Counted from the stretch's first letter, positions 7,257 to 15,931 are shown. The stretch is 64,000 bases of DNA from Azotosporobacter soli (GCF_030542965.1 NZ_JAUAOA010000013.1:24547-88546), one strand, 5' to 3'. The notes: a model not told the origin generated them from the letters alone. Made by a program: numbers and translations.

Positions 7257-7916
7257 ATGGAACATGTTTTTATCACGCAGAAAGTAGAAGTGATTGAAGA
7301 GGATCTGCGCACCGGAAAACGAGAGATTTATTACAGCCGCGTCGAAGATGTCAAAGGAGAGCGGATTTGGATCACTTCGCCGTATCGGCGCGGTTTCAAT
7401 CTGCCGCCGCACGTCGGTCGGAGCCTGACGCTCAAGGTGCCGGGCGACAATTGCGCCTATGTTTTTCAGGCCGAGTTGCGCCGCGTTGAAAACAATGTCA
7501 TCGCGCTTTGGGAAATTCAGCCGAGCAGTGAGGCGAAACGCGTCCAGGTCAGAGAATATGTCCGGGTCAACATCGCGATAAAAGCAAGGATCGAAGTCAC
7601 CGATGGTCCGGATGCCGGAAAGAAACTGACGACGCTGACACGCGACCTCAGCGCCGGCGGCATGCGCGTCGTCTTGCCGCACGCCTTGTTCGAAGGTTCT
7701 TCCGCCGGCGTGCTGCTTTTGATTCCGGGGCATCAGGCCGTTGCGCTCAAAAGCAAAGTGCTCAGAGTCATTGCGCCCGAGACGGAAAACGACAAGATGA
7801 CCGGCGTGCTCGAGTTCGTCGATGTCGACGAACGGGTGCGCAAACACATCATCCGCTATCTCTTTCATAAACAGGCGGAACGGCGCAAGAAAGACAAAGA
7901 ACTTTTTGAAGAATAA
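7257..7916 (+). CDS. PilZ domain c-di-GMP receptor, YcgR-like
   Basis: Protein of 219 residues with an N-terminal YcgR-like domain (about 1-92) and a C-terminal PilZ domain (about 97-205). Both c-di-GMP signatures are intact: RxxxR as R99-E-Y-V-R103 and the DxSxxG motif DLSAGG starting at D130. The protein should bind c-di-GMP in the cytosol. YcgR relatives act as flagellar brakes or control surface behaviour, but no flagellar or exopolysaccharide genes are adjacent, so the target is unknown. It lies 21 nt downstream of the guanylate-kinase-like gene and probably shares its transcript. A fresh promoter follows it. Confidence 0.85.
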   Translation: MEHVFITQKVEVIEEDLRTGKREIYYSRVEDVKGERIWITSPYRRGFNLPPHVGRSLTLKVPGDNCAYVFQAELRRVENNVIALWEIQPSSEAKRVQVREYVRVNIAIKARIEVTDGPDAGKKLTTLTRDLSAGGMRVVLPHALFEGSSAGVLLLIPGHQAVALKSKVLRVIAPETENDKMTGVLEFVDVDERVRKHIIRYLFHKQAERRKKDKELFEE

Positions 7917-7966
7917 CGGCGGCGAAGAGAAAGCGCTGCAAGGACAAGCGTTTTCAGCATCTTGGT

Positions 7967-7995
7967 TTGCTAATTTGATATAAAACAATTATAAT
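7967..7995 (+). promoter_or_regulatory. SigA-type promoter of the yaaR-holB-ricT-trmN6-rsmI operon
   Basis: TTGCTA at 7967-7972, a 17-nt spacer and a perfect TATAAT at 7990-7995. The 193-nt gap before yaaR contains nothing else that I can support. Confidence 0.75.
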
Positions 7996-8109
7996 CAAAG
8001 TAATCTGGAGTTTTATACGATATATAGGATAGAGAGAGGCGAATGCAGGTTGAAAGGCGTTTTAGGCGCGCTTTTAGCTTAGCCGCCGGAGAGAAAGGCG
8101 GGCGACCGC

Positions 8110-8562
8110 ATGGGGATGAAAATTAATAAGCTCGGCAGCGGCAATCCGTTGACGATTCCGGAACGCGACAGCGCAGGCAAGGCCGAGCAGACGCAGGGGC
8201 ATTTTGCCTCTAACCTGATGAAACAGCAGGACGACCGTTATAAAGAACGTCTGAACGCTCTGATGAGCAAGATCGACGAGCAAGGGCAGCGTCTGGGCCA
8301 GGTTCCGACTTACGCCGAACTGAAGAAGTATCGTGAATTGGTGCGCAGTTTTGTTGGCGAGGCCGTCGGACGCATGTATTCTTTGCAGTCGCAGGCGGGC
8401 TGGGACCGTCAGGGGCGGCAAAAAGTCTATACCATCATTCGTAAGGTGGATACGACGCTCGAGAGCATGACCGAAGACGTCCGCTCCGGCCAGGAGAAGC
8501 AACTCGACATCATGGCAAAGCAGGATGCGATTCGCGGCATGCTGGTCGACCTGTACATGTAA
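8110..8562 (+). CDS. YaaR family protein (DUF327)
   Basis: Protein of 150 residues, the usual YaaR/DUF327 (PF03885) length. It is highly charged and predicted all-helical: a disordered N-terminus, then the family core beginning FASNLMKQQDDRYKERLNAL (residues about 36-55) and LRSFVGEAVGR-like LVRSFVGEAV in the middle, ending MLVDLYM. Function is unknown; the gene is conserved between tmk and holB in Firmicutes, which is how it sits here. The ATG at 8110 has an AGGCGGG site about 8 nt upstream; an internal ATG at 8116 is less likely. holB starts 9 nt after the stop. Confidence 0.85.
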   Translation: MGMKINKLGSGNPLTIPERDSAGKAEQTQGHFASNLMKQQDDRYKERLNALMSKIDEQGQRLGQVPTYAELKKYRELVRSFVGEAVGRMYSLQSQAGWDRQGRQKVYTIIRKVDTTLESMTEDVRSGQEKQLDIMAKQDAIRGMLVDLYM

Positions 8563-8571
8563 GGGGATGTC

Positions 8572-9558
8572 ATGACGAAAACTTGGCAGGATATCATCGG
8601 GCATGACGAAATGATAAAACGGCTGCAAGCGATGACGAAGGCTGGGCGCAGACCCCATGCCTTTTTGTTTAGCGGCCCAAGCGGCATCGGCAAAGCGCTG
8701 GTCGCAGAGACGTTCGCCGCCGCGCTGCTTTGCCAGGCGGCAGAAACGCCCTGTACACGTTGCCTTTCCTGCCGTCAGATGAGAGACGGCGTGCATCCCG
8801 ATTATCTGCGCATCATGCCGGACGGGGCCAGCATCAAGATCGAACAGATCCGCATGCTGCAAAAGGAAACGGCGCTGGCGCCTTATAGCGGCGGTTGCCG
8901 CGTCGTCGTCATCGACGGCGCGGAAACAATGACCGCGCCGGCTGCGAACAGTCTGCTGAAAACATTGGAAGAGCCTGAGGGCGATTCGGTTTTTATCCTC
9001 CTGACGTCGGCGAAGCAGTCGATGCTGCCGACCGTGCTGTCGCGCTGCATGCAGCTGAGTTTTAATCCGCTGGCGCTTGCGGAGGTAGAAACGGTTTTGA
9101 CCGCGCGAGGCATAAGGCAGGACGTGGCTATTACCGCGGCGCGCCTGAGCGGTGGCCGCTTGGGACGGGCGCTGCTCTTGGCCGAACCGGAAGGTTTGGC
9201 GGAGCGCGATGCGGCGCTGGAATGGTTGAAATGCTTAGGCGAGGATGGCGTCGTTGCGGCTTGGTCGCTGGCGACGCAATGGGATAAGGCGGAGCGGCCG
9301 CTTGTCCTGAATCAGTTGGCGGGACTTGCTCTTTGCCTGCGTGATCTGATGATGCTGGCGGTGACGGCCGATGGCCGACTGCTGATTAATGCGGATCGGC
9401 AAAGTGAGCTGAAGCTCTTACTGCCGCGATGGCGGGAAGAGACGCTTGCCAAGGCTTGGCAGGCGGTGGGACAGGCGCAAAGAGCCGTAACGGCGAATGC
9501 GAATTTACGCTTAACGGCGGAAAGTCTCTTGCTTCAGTTAGAGGATTTGATGGAATGA
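8572..9558 (+). CDS. holB: DNA polymerase III subunit delta'
   Basis: Clamp-loader subunit of 328 residues. Features: GHDEMIKRLQAM at residues about 9-20, Walker A-like FSGPSGIGKALVA (about 34-46), a zinc module with four cysteines in CQAAETPCTRCLSC (about 53-66), and the sensor/arginine region SRCMQLSF typical of delta' subunits. AAA+ domains I and II fill residues 1-220, followed by the helical collar domain. It works in the replisome with DnaX and HolA to load the sliding clamp. It lies between yaaR and ricT as in Bacillus. Confidence 0.93.
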   Translation: MTKTWQDIIGHDEMIKRLQAMTKAGRRPHAFLFSGPSGIGKALVAETFAAALLCQAAETPCTRCLSCRQMRDGVHPDYLRIMPDGASIKIEQIRMLQKETALAPYSGGCRVVVIDGAETMTAPAANSLLKTLEEPEGDSVFILLTSAKQSMLPTVLSRCMQLSFNPLALAEVETVLTARGIRQDVAITAARLSGGRLGRALLLAEPEGLAERDAALEWLKCLGEDGVVAAWSLATQWDKAERPLVLNQLAGLALCLRDLMMLAVTADGRLLINADRQSELKLLLPRWREETLAKAWQAVGQAQRAVTANANLRLTAESLLLQLEDLME

Positions 9559-9574
9559 CGGGAGTGGATGCAGC

Positions 9575-10381
9575 GTGCATACAGTAGTAGGCATACGCTT
9601 TAAACAAGCGGGAAAAATTTATTATTTTGATCCGGGCACGATCAAGCTGGAAGAAAAAGAGTTTGCAATTGTCGAAACGGCCAGAGGGATGGAATACGGC
9701 GAAGTGGTCATCGGTCCGCGCGAAGTTTCGGAAGAGCAGATCATACCGCCGCTCAAGCCGGTGCTGCGCAAGGCGACCGCGCAGGATACGAAACGCGTCA
9801 AGGACAACAAGGCGAAAGAAAAGGATGCGTTTTCCGTCTGCCAGCAAAAGATCAAGGTGCACAAGCTAGATATGAATTTAGTCGATGTAGAATACACGTT
9901 TGACGTAAACAAGATCATCTTTTATTTTACCGCCGAAGGGCGTATCGATTTCCGCGAGTTGGTCAAGGATTTGGCGGCGGTCTTCAGGACGCGCATCGAA
10001 CTGCGCCAAATCGGCGTACGTGATGAGGCGAAAATGATGGGCGGCATCGGCTGCTGCGGTCGCCCGCTCTGCTGTTCGACATTCTTGGGCGATTTCGAAC
10101 CGGTTTCGATCCGCATGGCGAAGGAACAGAACCTGTCGCTTAACCCGACGAAGATCTCGGGAATTTGCGGCCGTCTGATGTGCTGCCTGAAATATGAAAG
10201 CGACACCTATGCAGGCTGCTGCAAAAAAAAGGCGACGCCGCCTGCGATTGGCGCGCCGGTCGCGACGGTGGATGGCGAAGGTAAAGTAACGGCAGTTAAT
10301 CAAGGGAAGAAAACAGCGACCGTGCAAATGTCGGCCGGTCACGCCGTTACAATTCCCTGGGATGAAATTGTGGAGAAATAA
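9575..10381 (+). CDS. ricT: RicT/YaaT, PSP1 domain protein
   Basis: Protein of 268 residues of the PSP1/RicT family. In Bacillus, RicT with RicA and RicF forms an Fe-S cluster-bearing complex that supports RNase Y-dependent mRNA maturation and developmental phosphorelays. The PSP1 C-terminal domain carries the cysteine-rich signature: GCCGRPLCCSTFLGDF (about residues 157-172) and CGRLMCCLKYE (about 197-207), then a CCKKK sequence. The GTG start at 9575 is preceded by GGGAG at a slightly long spacing; no better start is close. The gene sits 16 nt after holB; the yabA gene that follows it in Bacillus is missing here. Confidence 0.92.
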   Translation: MHTVVGIRFKQAGKIYYFDPGTIKLEEKEFAIVETARGMEYGEVVIGPREVSEEQIIPPLKPVLRKATAQDTKRVKDNKAKEKDAFSVCQQKIKVHKLDMNLVDVEYTFDVNKIIFYFTAEGRIDFRELVKDLAAVFRTRIELRQIGVRDEAKMMGGIGCCGRPLCCSTFLGDFEPVSIRMAKEQNLSLNPTKISGICGRLMCCLKYESDTYAGCCKKKATPPAIGAPVATVDGEGKVTAVNQGKKTATVQMSAGHAVTIPWDEIVEK

Positions 10382-10382
10382 G

Positions 10383-11162
10383 ATGAGTGATCATGCTTCG
10401 TTTTTGCAAGATGGTGAACGGCTGGATGAGCTGTTGATCGGCGGCTGGAAAATTATTCAGCATGCGGAGGTCTTTTGCTTTGGCATGGATGCCGTTTTGC
10501 TGGCCCATTTTGCCACTGTGAAGTCAGGGGTGCGGGCGGTGGATCTCGGTACGGGTACCGGGGCCATCGCTTTTCTCTTGGCTGCGCGCGGCGCTGCACA
10601 TGTGGCGGCGCTTGAATTGCATCCGCGTCTGGCAGACATGGCGCGCCGCAGCAGCACGCTCAATGAGCTGGCTGACATTGTTCAGGTTGTCGAGGCGGAT
10701 TATCGTGCCTTAAGCGGAATTCTGCCGGCAGGCGAGAGCCAGCTGGTCGTTGCGAATCCGCCGTATCGTCCGCTGGGGCAGGGCTATTTGAACCGGGAAA
10801 CGCCGGTCGCCAGCGCCTGCCACGAATTGACCGCGACGCTGACCGATGTGGTCAACTCTGCGGCCTGGCTGCTCGGCGACCGGGGGCGCTTTGCAATGGT
10901 GCACCGCGCCGACCGCTTATGCGACGTTATCGCTGCGCTGCGCGAAGCTTCGCTTGAACCGAAGCGGCTGCGTTTTGTCCAGTCACGCGAAAACGTGGCG
11001 CCGAAGCTGCTATTAATAGAAGGAATTCGCAGCGGCAAACCGGGTTTGGCGGTCGAACCGCCGCTGATCATTTATGATGCGGCGGGCGAATACAGTGAAG
11101 AGATCCGTTCGTATTACCGGCAGGAACCGGTTCTTTATAAGGGCAAAGGAGGCGGACGCTGA
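10383..11162 (+). CDS. trmN6: tRNA1(Val) (adenine37-N6)-methyltransferase family protein
   Basis: SAM-dependent methyltransferase of 259 residues in the position of Bacillus yabB. Features: an N-terminal segment ERLDELLIGGWKIIQ, motif I as DLGTGTGAIAFLLA (about residues 47-60), an acidic residue at the end of strand 2 (LELHPR) and the N6-adenine signature NPPYRPLG (about 122-129). TrmN6 methylates A37 of tRNA1Val in E. coli; substrate here is inferred from family. The ATG at 10383 follows the ricT stop by one nucleotide. An upstream in-frame TTG at 10362 would overlap ricT and is less likely. Confidence 0.88.
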   Translation: MSDHASFLQDGERLDELLIGGWKIIQHAEVFCFGMDAVLLAHFATVKSGVRAVDLGTGTGAIAFLLAARGAAHVAALELHPRLADMARRSSTLNELADIVQVVEADYRALSGILPAGESQLVVANPPYRPLGQGYLNRETPVASACHELTATLTDVVNSAAWLLGDRGRFAMVHRADRLCDVIAALREASLEPKRLRFVQSRENVAPKLLLIEGIRSGKPGLAVEPPLIIYDAAGEYSEEIRSYYRQEPVLYKGKGGGR

Positions 11163-11163
11163 C

Positions 11164-12000
11164 ATGGCGGGAACTTTATATCTTTGTGCAACGCCGATTG
11201 GCAACCTGGAAGACATGACGTACCGGGCGGTTCGCGTCTTAAGCGAGGTTTCGCTGATTGCCGCCGAGGATACCAGGCACAGCCGGAAACTGCTGACGCA
11301 TTTTGACATCCATACGCCGCTGATAAGCTATCATGAGCACAACAAAGCCGAACAGGGGCCGCGCCTCTTGGAGCGTCTTGCGGCGGGCGAAGACATCGCT
11401 TTAGTCAGCGATGCGGGCATGCCGGGCATTTCCGATCCGGGCGCCGATCTGGCCGCAGAGGCGATCGAGCAGGGGATTGTTGTGACCGCGCTGCCCGGTG
11501 CGAATGCAGCGCTGACTGCATTGGTCTGCTCCGGTCTCGATACGACCAGTTTCTTGTTTGTCGGTTTCTTGCCGAAGACGACGAAGAAACGGCGCGAACA
11601 ACTGGAAGAGCTGACGGCGATACCTCAGACGCTGCTCTTTTATGAATCGCCGCATCGCCTGCGCCAGACCTTGCGGGAGATGATTGCTGCGTTCGGTGCG
11701 GAACGAAAGGCGGCAGCCGGCCGTGAACTGACGAAAAAATTCGAGGAATTTATTCGCGGCAGTTTGGGTGAGGTGGCGGAGCATTTTACCCGATGCGAAC
11801 CGCGCGGCGAATTCGTGCTGGTTCTTGCCGGCGCGCCGGAAGCGGCGCTCAAAGAGGCTGTCTCCTACGGCACTCCGGCGCAGGAAGTGGCCAAGCTGGT
11901 CGCGCTCGGCGTCGACAGCAAGCAGGCGCTGAAGGATGTGGCGCTGAAGCTCGGTCTGTCCAAGCGCGATGTTTATCAGGCGGTACTGGCGGAAAAATAA
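11164..12000 (+). CDS. rsmI: 16S rRNA (cytidine1402-2'-O)-methyltransferase
   Basis: Tetrapyrrole-methylase-fold enzyme of 278 residues that 2'-O-methylates C1402 of 16S rRNA. Features: LCATPIGNLEDMTYRA at residues about 6-21, AAEDTRHSRKLL (about 37-48), SDAGMPGISDPG (about 82-93), and YESPHRL near residue 160. The gene is yabC in Bacillus and keeps its neighbours. The long upstream in-frame extension overlaps trmN6; the ATG at 11164 with AAGGAGG 9 nt upstream is the right start. A hairpin terminator follows. Confidence 0.93.
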   Translation: MAGTLYLCATPIGNLEDMTYRAVRVLSEVSLIAAEDTRHSRKLLTHFDIHTPLISYHEHNKAEQGPRLLERLAAGEDIALVSDAGMPGISDPGADLAAEAIEQGIVVTALPGANAALTALVCSGLDTTSFLFVGFLPKTTKKRREQLEELTAIPQTLLFYESPHRLRQTLREMIAAFGAERKAAAGRELTKKFEEFIRGSLGEVAEHFTRCEPRGEFVLVLAGAPEAALKEAVSYGTPAQEVAKLVALGVDSKQALKDVALKLGLSKRDVYQAVLAEK

Positions 12001-12015
12001 GCGCAGACAAAAAAA

Positions 12016-12039
12016 GATAGAGGTTTTTCAACCTCTATC
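12016..12039. terminator. Bidirectional terminator between rsmI and abrB
   Basis: GATAGAGGTT at 12016-12025 pairs with AACCTCTATC at 12030-12039, with an A-run on the left that serves as a T-tract for the minus strand. It separates two convergent genes. Confidence 0.75.
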
Positions 12040-12061
12040 GATTACAATATAATATAGAATC

Positions 12062-12316
12062 TTAAACCGTTTGTTTGGTCATTGCGGTCATGCAATCGCT
12101 GCAGACGTTTTTACCGCGGAAGTTGGTGACTTCGTCGGCGTTGCCGCAGAAAGTGCAGGCGCAAGACGGCTCGTATTTACGAAGGATGATACGATCGCTG
12201 TCTACGTAGATTTCCAGAGCGTCTTTTTCCTCGATGGAAAGCGTGCGGCGCAATTCGATAGGAATTACGACCCGGCCCAGTTCGTCGACTTTTCTAACAA
12301 TACCAGTGGATTTCAT
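12062..12316 (-). CDS. abrB: AbrB-family transition-state regulator with a four-cysteine tail
   Basis: Protein of 84 residues. The N-terminal SpoVT/AbrB swapped-hairpin DNA-binding domain (residues 1-45) contains STGIVRKVDELGRVVIPIE and LRRTLSIEEKDALEIY. The C-terminal part carries CxxC-x-CxxC-like pairs, C-A-C-T-F-C-G near residue 52 and C-S-D-C near 72, which look like a small metal-binding knuckle. Bacillus AbrB lacks this arrangement. AbrB proteins act as dimers/tetramers on A/T-rich promoters. The start at ATG 12316 has AGGAG 11 nt upstream; an upstream TTG at 12337 is less typical for the family. The gene is divergent from metG and has a near-consensus promoter. Confidence 0.9.
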   Translation of the reverse strand: MKSTGIVRKVDELGRVVIPIELRRTLSIEEKDALEIYVDSDRIILRKYEPSCACTFCGNADEVTNFRGKNVCSDCMTAMTKQTV

Positions 12317-12370
12317 GCTTGATAATTCTCCTCTCAAACAACATGCTTCGACAAAAATTGATCTACCTAA

Positions 12371-12399
12371 ATAATAGCAGAAGGCAAAACGAGTGTCAA
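12371..12399 (-). promoter_or_regulatory. Near-consensus SigA promoter of abrB
   Basis: On the minus strand, TTGACA (12399-12394) and TATTAT (12376-12371) are spaced by 17 nt. It drives abrB away from metG. Confidence 0.85.
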
Positions 12400-12538
12400 C
12401 CTATATTTTCCAAAAAATTGGATTTTTACCATGTGGTTCGAGTGAGTATAGGGGTGGGCGATTGTTTTTTCTGGGTGCACGAGTGTTGTTTATGATGCTG
12501 AAATGGGAAAAAAGCGACGCGAATGCGAACGAGAGGAA

Positions 12539-12568
12539 TTGCGGAAAATGACGATTTAATGGTAAAAT
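12539..12568 (+). promoter_or_regulatory. Candidate promoter of metG
   Basis: TTGCGG at 12539-12544 and TAAAAT at 12563-12568 with an 18-nt spacer and a TG extension. The remaining leader up to 12657 is about 90 nt; I saw no T-box specifier or terminator in it. Confidence 0.5.
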
Positions 12569-12657
12569 GCAAGTGGTTGTGTCGAAATGTGTTGAATGAA
12601 AAAAATGTAAACTTTTTGCTGCGAAATAAAAAACAACTTATGGGGAGGTCCTTTCAC

Positions 12658-14583
12658 GTGAAGAAAAAAACTTACTACATTACAACGCCTATCTACTATC
12701 CGAGTGACCGGTTGCATATTGGTCATGCCTATTGCACGACGATTGCCGATGCCGTGGCGCGTTATCGTCGCATGTCCGGGTATGACGTTTTCTTTCTGAC
12801 CGGCTCGGATGAGCATGGACAAAAAATCCAGCGCAAGGCAGCAGAAGGAAATGTCACGCCGAAAGAATACGTCGACGGCATCGTGGCTTCCTTTCAACAA
12901 CTCTGGCTTAAGCTCGGCATTTCGAATGATGATTTCATCCGTACGACCGAAGAGCGGCATCATAAAGTCGTGCAAGCGATCTTTCAAAAGATTTACGATC
13001 AGGGCGACATTTATAAAGCCGCTTATGAAGGGAAATACTGCACGCCGTGCGAAACATTCTGGACGGAGCGTCAGTTGCAGGACGGAAATTGCCCGGACTG
13101 CGGACGCGGCGTAGAGACGGTGCAGGAAGAAAGTTATTTCTTCCGGATGTCAAAATACCAGGAGCGTCTGCTGCAATTTATTGAAGAAAACCCCGAGTTC
13201 ATTCAGCCGGTGTCGCGGCGCAATGAAATGATTAACTTCATTAAACAGGGGCTGGAAGACCTTTGCGTATCGCGTACTACGTTCGATTGGGGCATCCAGG
13301 TGCCGTTCGATTCCAAACATGTCGTCTATGTCTGGTTTGACGCGCTGACCAACTACATCACGGCGGCCGGCTACGGCCAGGATGACGGCAAGTTTGAAAA
13401 ATACTGGCCGGCCGATGTTCACTTGGTCGGCAAAGAAATTGTTCGCTTCCATAGCATCATCTGGCCGGTTATCTTGATGGCGCTCGACCTGCCTTTGCCG
13501 AAAAAAGTATATGGACATGGCTGGCTGGTCGTCGAAGGCGATAAGATGTCAAAATCAAAAGGCAATGTGATCGATCCGGTCGGTTTGATTGAAGAATTCG
13601 GCCCGGATGCGATCCGCTATTTCCTCCTGCGCGAAATCACGCTCGGCAATGACGGCAATTTTTCGCGCGAAGCGCTGATCAATCGGATCAATGCCGATTT
13701 GGCGAACGATCTTGGTAATCTGCTGCATCGCAGCCTGAACATGATCGGCCGTTTTAGCGACGGAAACCTGCCGCCTTGCGGCGAACTCGGCGAGTTTGAC
13801 AAACAGCTGCAGGATTTGGCGAAGACAACGGTCGCGCAATATGAAACGGCGATGGATGCGATGGACATTAACCAGGCGTTGAAATTAGTCTGGACGCTGA
13901 TCGGTCGGACTAATAAATATATTGATGAAACGGCGCCGTGGGCGTTGGCGAAAGAGGAAGCGAAGCGTGAACAGCTCCATACGGTGCTTCACCATCTGGC
14001 TGCGATACTGCGTGTAGTGGCGATACTAATCTCACCGTTCATGCCGCATACTGCACCGAAGATTTGGCAGCAGTTGGGCTTGGGCGACGATTTTGCGGCC
14101 AGTCTCGATGATGCGAAACGCTTTGACGGTCTGCCGGTCGGCAAAGCAGTCGCCAAGCCGGAACCGATCTTCCCGCGTATTGAGGAGAAGAAGGAAGAAG
14201 AAGCGAAGACGTCGCCGGTTGCGGCGGCAAAAACGGCCGTTAAAGAAAAAGCGCCGGAGCAGGCAGCGGAAATCAGCATCGATGATTTTGCCAAAGTCGA
14301 TCTGCGTGTAGTGAAAGTGTTGGCGGCCGATAAAGTCAAAGGCGCGGATCGTCTTTTAACACTGACGGTCGATCTGGGCGAAGAACAGCGAACGATCGTT
14401 TCCGGCATCGCGCAGCATTATGCGCCGGAAGATCTGGTGGGGCGGCATGTTGTCATGGTCGTCAATTTGAAAGCGGCGAAAATTCGCGGCATCGAATCGC
14501 GCGGCATGGTTTTGGCAGCATCCTGTGACGGAAAACTGGCGGTGGTCGAGTCGAGCTTGCCGCCCGGCAGCAAGGTGAAATAA
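12658..14583 (+). CDS. metG: Methionyl-tRNA synthetase with C-terminal tRNA-binding domain
   Basis: Charges tRNAMet. The protein has 641 residues. Features in order: class I HIGH motif in LHIGHAY (about residues 19-25), zinc knuckle with CTPCETFW and CPDCGRG (about 127-148), the KMSKSKGN loop near residue 300, an anticodon-binding helical domain (about 360-500), a charged Lys/Ala/Glu linker (about 505-535), and a C-terminal OB-fold tRNA-binding domain (starts ISIDDFAKVDLRV, about 540-641). The upstream frame extends to 12523, but the GTG at 12658 has GGGGAGG 8 nt upstream and gives the normal N-terminus KKKTYYITTPIYYP. It is followed by a terminator. Confidence 0.94.
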   Translation: MKKKTYYITTPIYYPSDRLHIGHAYCTTIADAVARYRRMSGYDVFFLTGSDEHGQKIQRKAAEGNVTPKEYVDGIVASFQQLWLKLGISNDDFIRTTEERHHKVVQAIFQKIYDQGDIYKAAYEGKYCTPCETFWTERQLQDGNCPDCGRGVETVQEESYFFRMSKYQERLLQFIEENPEFIQPVSRRNEMINFIKQGLEDLCVSRTTFDWGIQVPFDSKHVVYVWFDALTNYITAAGYGQDDGKFEKYWPADVHLVGKEIVRFHSIIWPVILMALDLPLPKKVYGHGWLVVEGDKMSKSKGNVIDPVGLIEEFGPDAIRYFLLREITLGNDGNFSREALINRINADLANDLGNLLHRSLNMIGRFSDGNLPPCGELGEFDKQLQDLAKTTVAQYETAMDAMDINQALKLVWTLIGRTNKYIDETAPWALAKEEAKREQLHTVLHHLAAILRVVAILISPFMPHTAPKIWQQLGLGDDFAASLDDAKRFDGLPVGKAVAKPEPIFPRIEEKKEEEAKTSPVAAAKTAVKEKAPEQAAEISIDDFAKVDLRVVKVLAADKVKGADRLLTLTVDLGEEQRTIVSGIAQHYAPEDLVGRHVVMVVNLKAAKIRGIESRGMVLAASCDGKLAVVESSLPPGSKVK

Positions 14584-14601
14584 TGCGTGAAAGAATGGCC
14601 T

Positions 14602-14640
14602 CGGGACAAGCGGCTCTAACCGCTTGCCCGGGTCTTTTTT
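14602..14640 (+). terminator. Intrinsic terminator after metG
   Basis: A stem of 11 bp with one bulged A (14602-14613/14620-14630) followed by a T-tract to 14640. Confidence 0.85.
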
Positions 14641-14782
14641 CTCGATACGACATTATATAGAAGAAAGTCGTAAAAAAGAGGCGAAAAAAGCGCTTCTGCG
14701 ACGCAGGAAAACGCCTTTTTCCCTAAGGCTATCTGTGATATAGTTAAGGCGTCTATTTTATCCAAGCGAGGAGTTGTCAAAG

Positions 14783-15556
14783 ATGCTATTTGATTCACAT
14801 GCGCATTTGACGGACGAACGTTTTGACGATGACAGGGATGATGTCATAGAAAGAGCGAAATCCGAAAAAATTTCAGGGATTATCAATGCCGGAGCTTGCA
14901 TGAAGTCGTCTGCGGCGTCAATTGCACTGGCTAATCGTCACCCGTTTATTTATGCCGCGGTGGGGATTCATCCGCATGATGCAAAAGATGCCGTGGAAGC
15001 CGATTATGCGCAGATGGAAGACTGGTTGCGCCAGGAAAAAAAGGTTATCGCGGTCGGCGAAATCGGGCTCGATTATTACTATGATTTTTCGCCGAAGGAA
15101 GTGCAAAAAGAAGTGTTTTTGCGCCAGCTTCAACTGGCGAAAAAAAACGACAGGCCGGTTATCATCCATAACCGTGATTCGCACGGCGACATGATGGAGA
15201 TCCTGAGACGGGAAGCGAAGGGAATGCAAGGCGTACTGCACTGTTTCTCCGGCGGTTTGGAGATGGCGCGCGAGCTCTTGAAAATGGGCTTTTACCTTTC
15301 GGTTGCCGGACCGCTGACATACAAAAACGCGGCTGTTTTACCCGAGGTGGTAAAGGAAATTCCGCTGGAACGCTTGCTGATCGAAACCGACTGCCCATAC
15401 CTGACGCCGCAGCCGCATCGCGGCAAACGAAATGAACCGGCCTACGTGCGCTATGTTGCGGAAAAAATCGCCGAAATCAAAGGGAAAACCTGGCAAGAAG
15501 TGGCATCTGTGACGCGAGAAAACACGCTGCGATTGTTCCGCATTGCAGCTAAATAA
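14783..15556 (+). CDS. TatD family metal-dependent hydrolase (YabD-like)
   Basis: TIM-barrel metal-dependent hydrolase of 257 residues. Motifs: metal-binding FDSHAHLTDERF at the N-terminus, GIHPHDAK near residue 67, GEIGLDYYYDFSP (about 90-102), IHNRDSHGD (about 130), HCFSGG (about 156) and ETDCPYLTPQPHRG (about 203-216). Family members have 3'-5' DNase or D-aminoacyl-tRNA deacylase activity. It follows metG as yabD does in Bacillus. The ATG at 14783 with GCGAGGAG upstream is preferred to the TTG at 14774. It ends at a strong terminator. Confidence 0.92.
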   Translation: MLFDSHAHLTDERFDDDRDDVIERAKSEKISGIINAGACMKSSAASIALANRHPFIYAAVGIHPHDAKDAVEADYAQMEDWLRQEKKVIAVGEIGLDYYYDFSPKEVQKEVFLRQLQLAKKNDRPVIIHNRDSHGDMMEILRREAKGMQGVLHCFSGGLEMARELLKMGFYLSVAGPLTYKNAAVLPEVVKEIPLERLLIETDCPYLTPQPHRGKRNEPAYVRYVAEKIAEIKGKTWQEVASVTRENTLRLFRIAAK

Positions 15557-15563
15557 TTATGTT

Positions 15564-15597
15564 AAATGAGAAGACTCGTTGGCGAGTCTTCTCATTT
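15564..15597. terminator. Intrinsic terminator after the TatD gene
   Basis: A perfect 15-bp stem (15564-15578/15583-15597) with a 4-nt loop, T-rich downstream. Confidence 0.85.
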
Positions 15598-15871
15598 ATT
15601 TACATAAACAAAGAAAAAACGAAACCAAAACCCAGTAAATGTCAGTGAATAGGCGGGGTAAAAAAAGTTGCGAAAAAAAGTTAAATAAATATAAAGTCGA
15701 AAAATGCTGAAAATTCAGACGCCTGTCGCGGCGGCGATACGCCTAAATTGTCGGAAAATAATTTAAGATAAATAAAAAAATAACAATGTCGTTGTCATAA
15801 TTTTGAGACAAAAGAACGGGCCCAGATAAAATAAGCCGTGGAAGCTTGTTTACCGGCATGGATTGCTTGGT
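15598..15871. other. AT-rich gene-free spacer
   Basis: About 270 nt between the TatD terminator and the next promoter, clearly richer in A/T than the flanking genes. I find no convincing ORF, RNA structure or repeat. It could contain regulator binding sites (AbrB-type regulators favour A/T-rich DNA), but nothing in the sequence decides this. Confidence 0.5.
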
Positions 15872-15901
15872 TTGACACTCTGGAAAGACGCATGCTATAA
15901 T
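15872..15901 (+). promoter_or_regulatory. Consensus SigA promoter of the yabE-like gene
   Basis: Perfect TTGACA at 15872-15877 and perfect TATAAT at 15896-15901 with an 18-nt spacer. This is the strongest promoter match in the window. Confidence 0.88.
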
Positions 15902-15931
15902 CCAAAAACGCTTCGAAAGGAGAGATTGCAG

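Noticed and set aside
12400..12657. T-box leader before metG
   Set aside because: No specifier loop, T-box sequence or terminator/antiterminator pair is visible; the terminator-free leader is only about 90 nt after the likely promoter.
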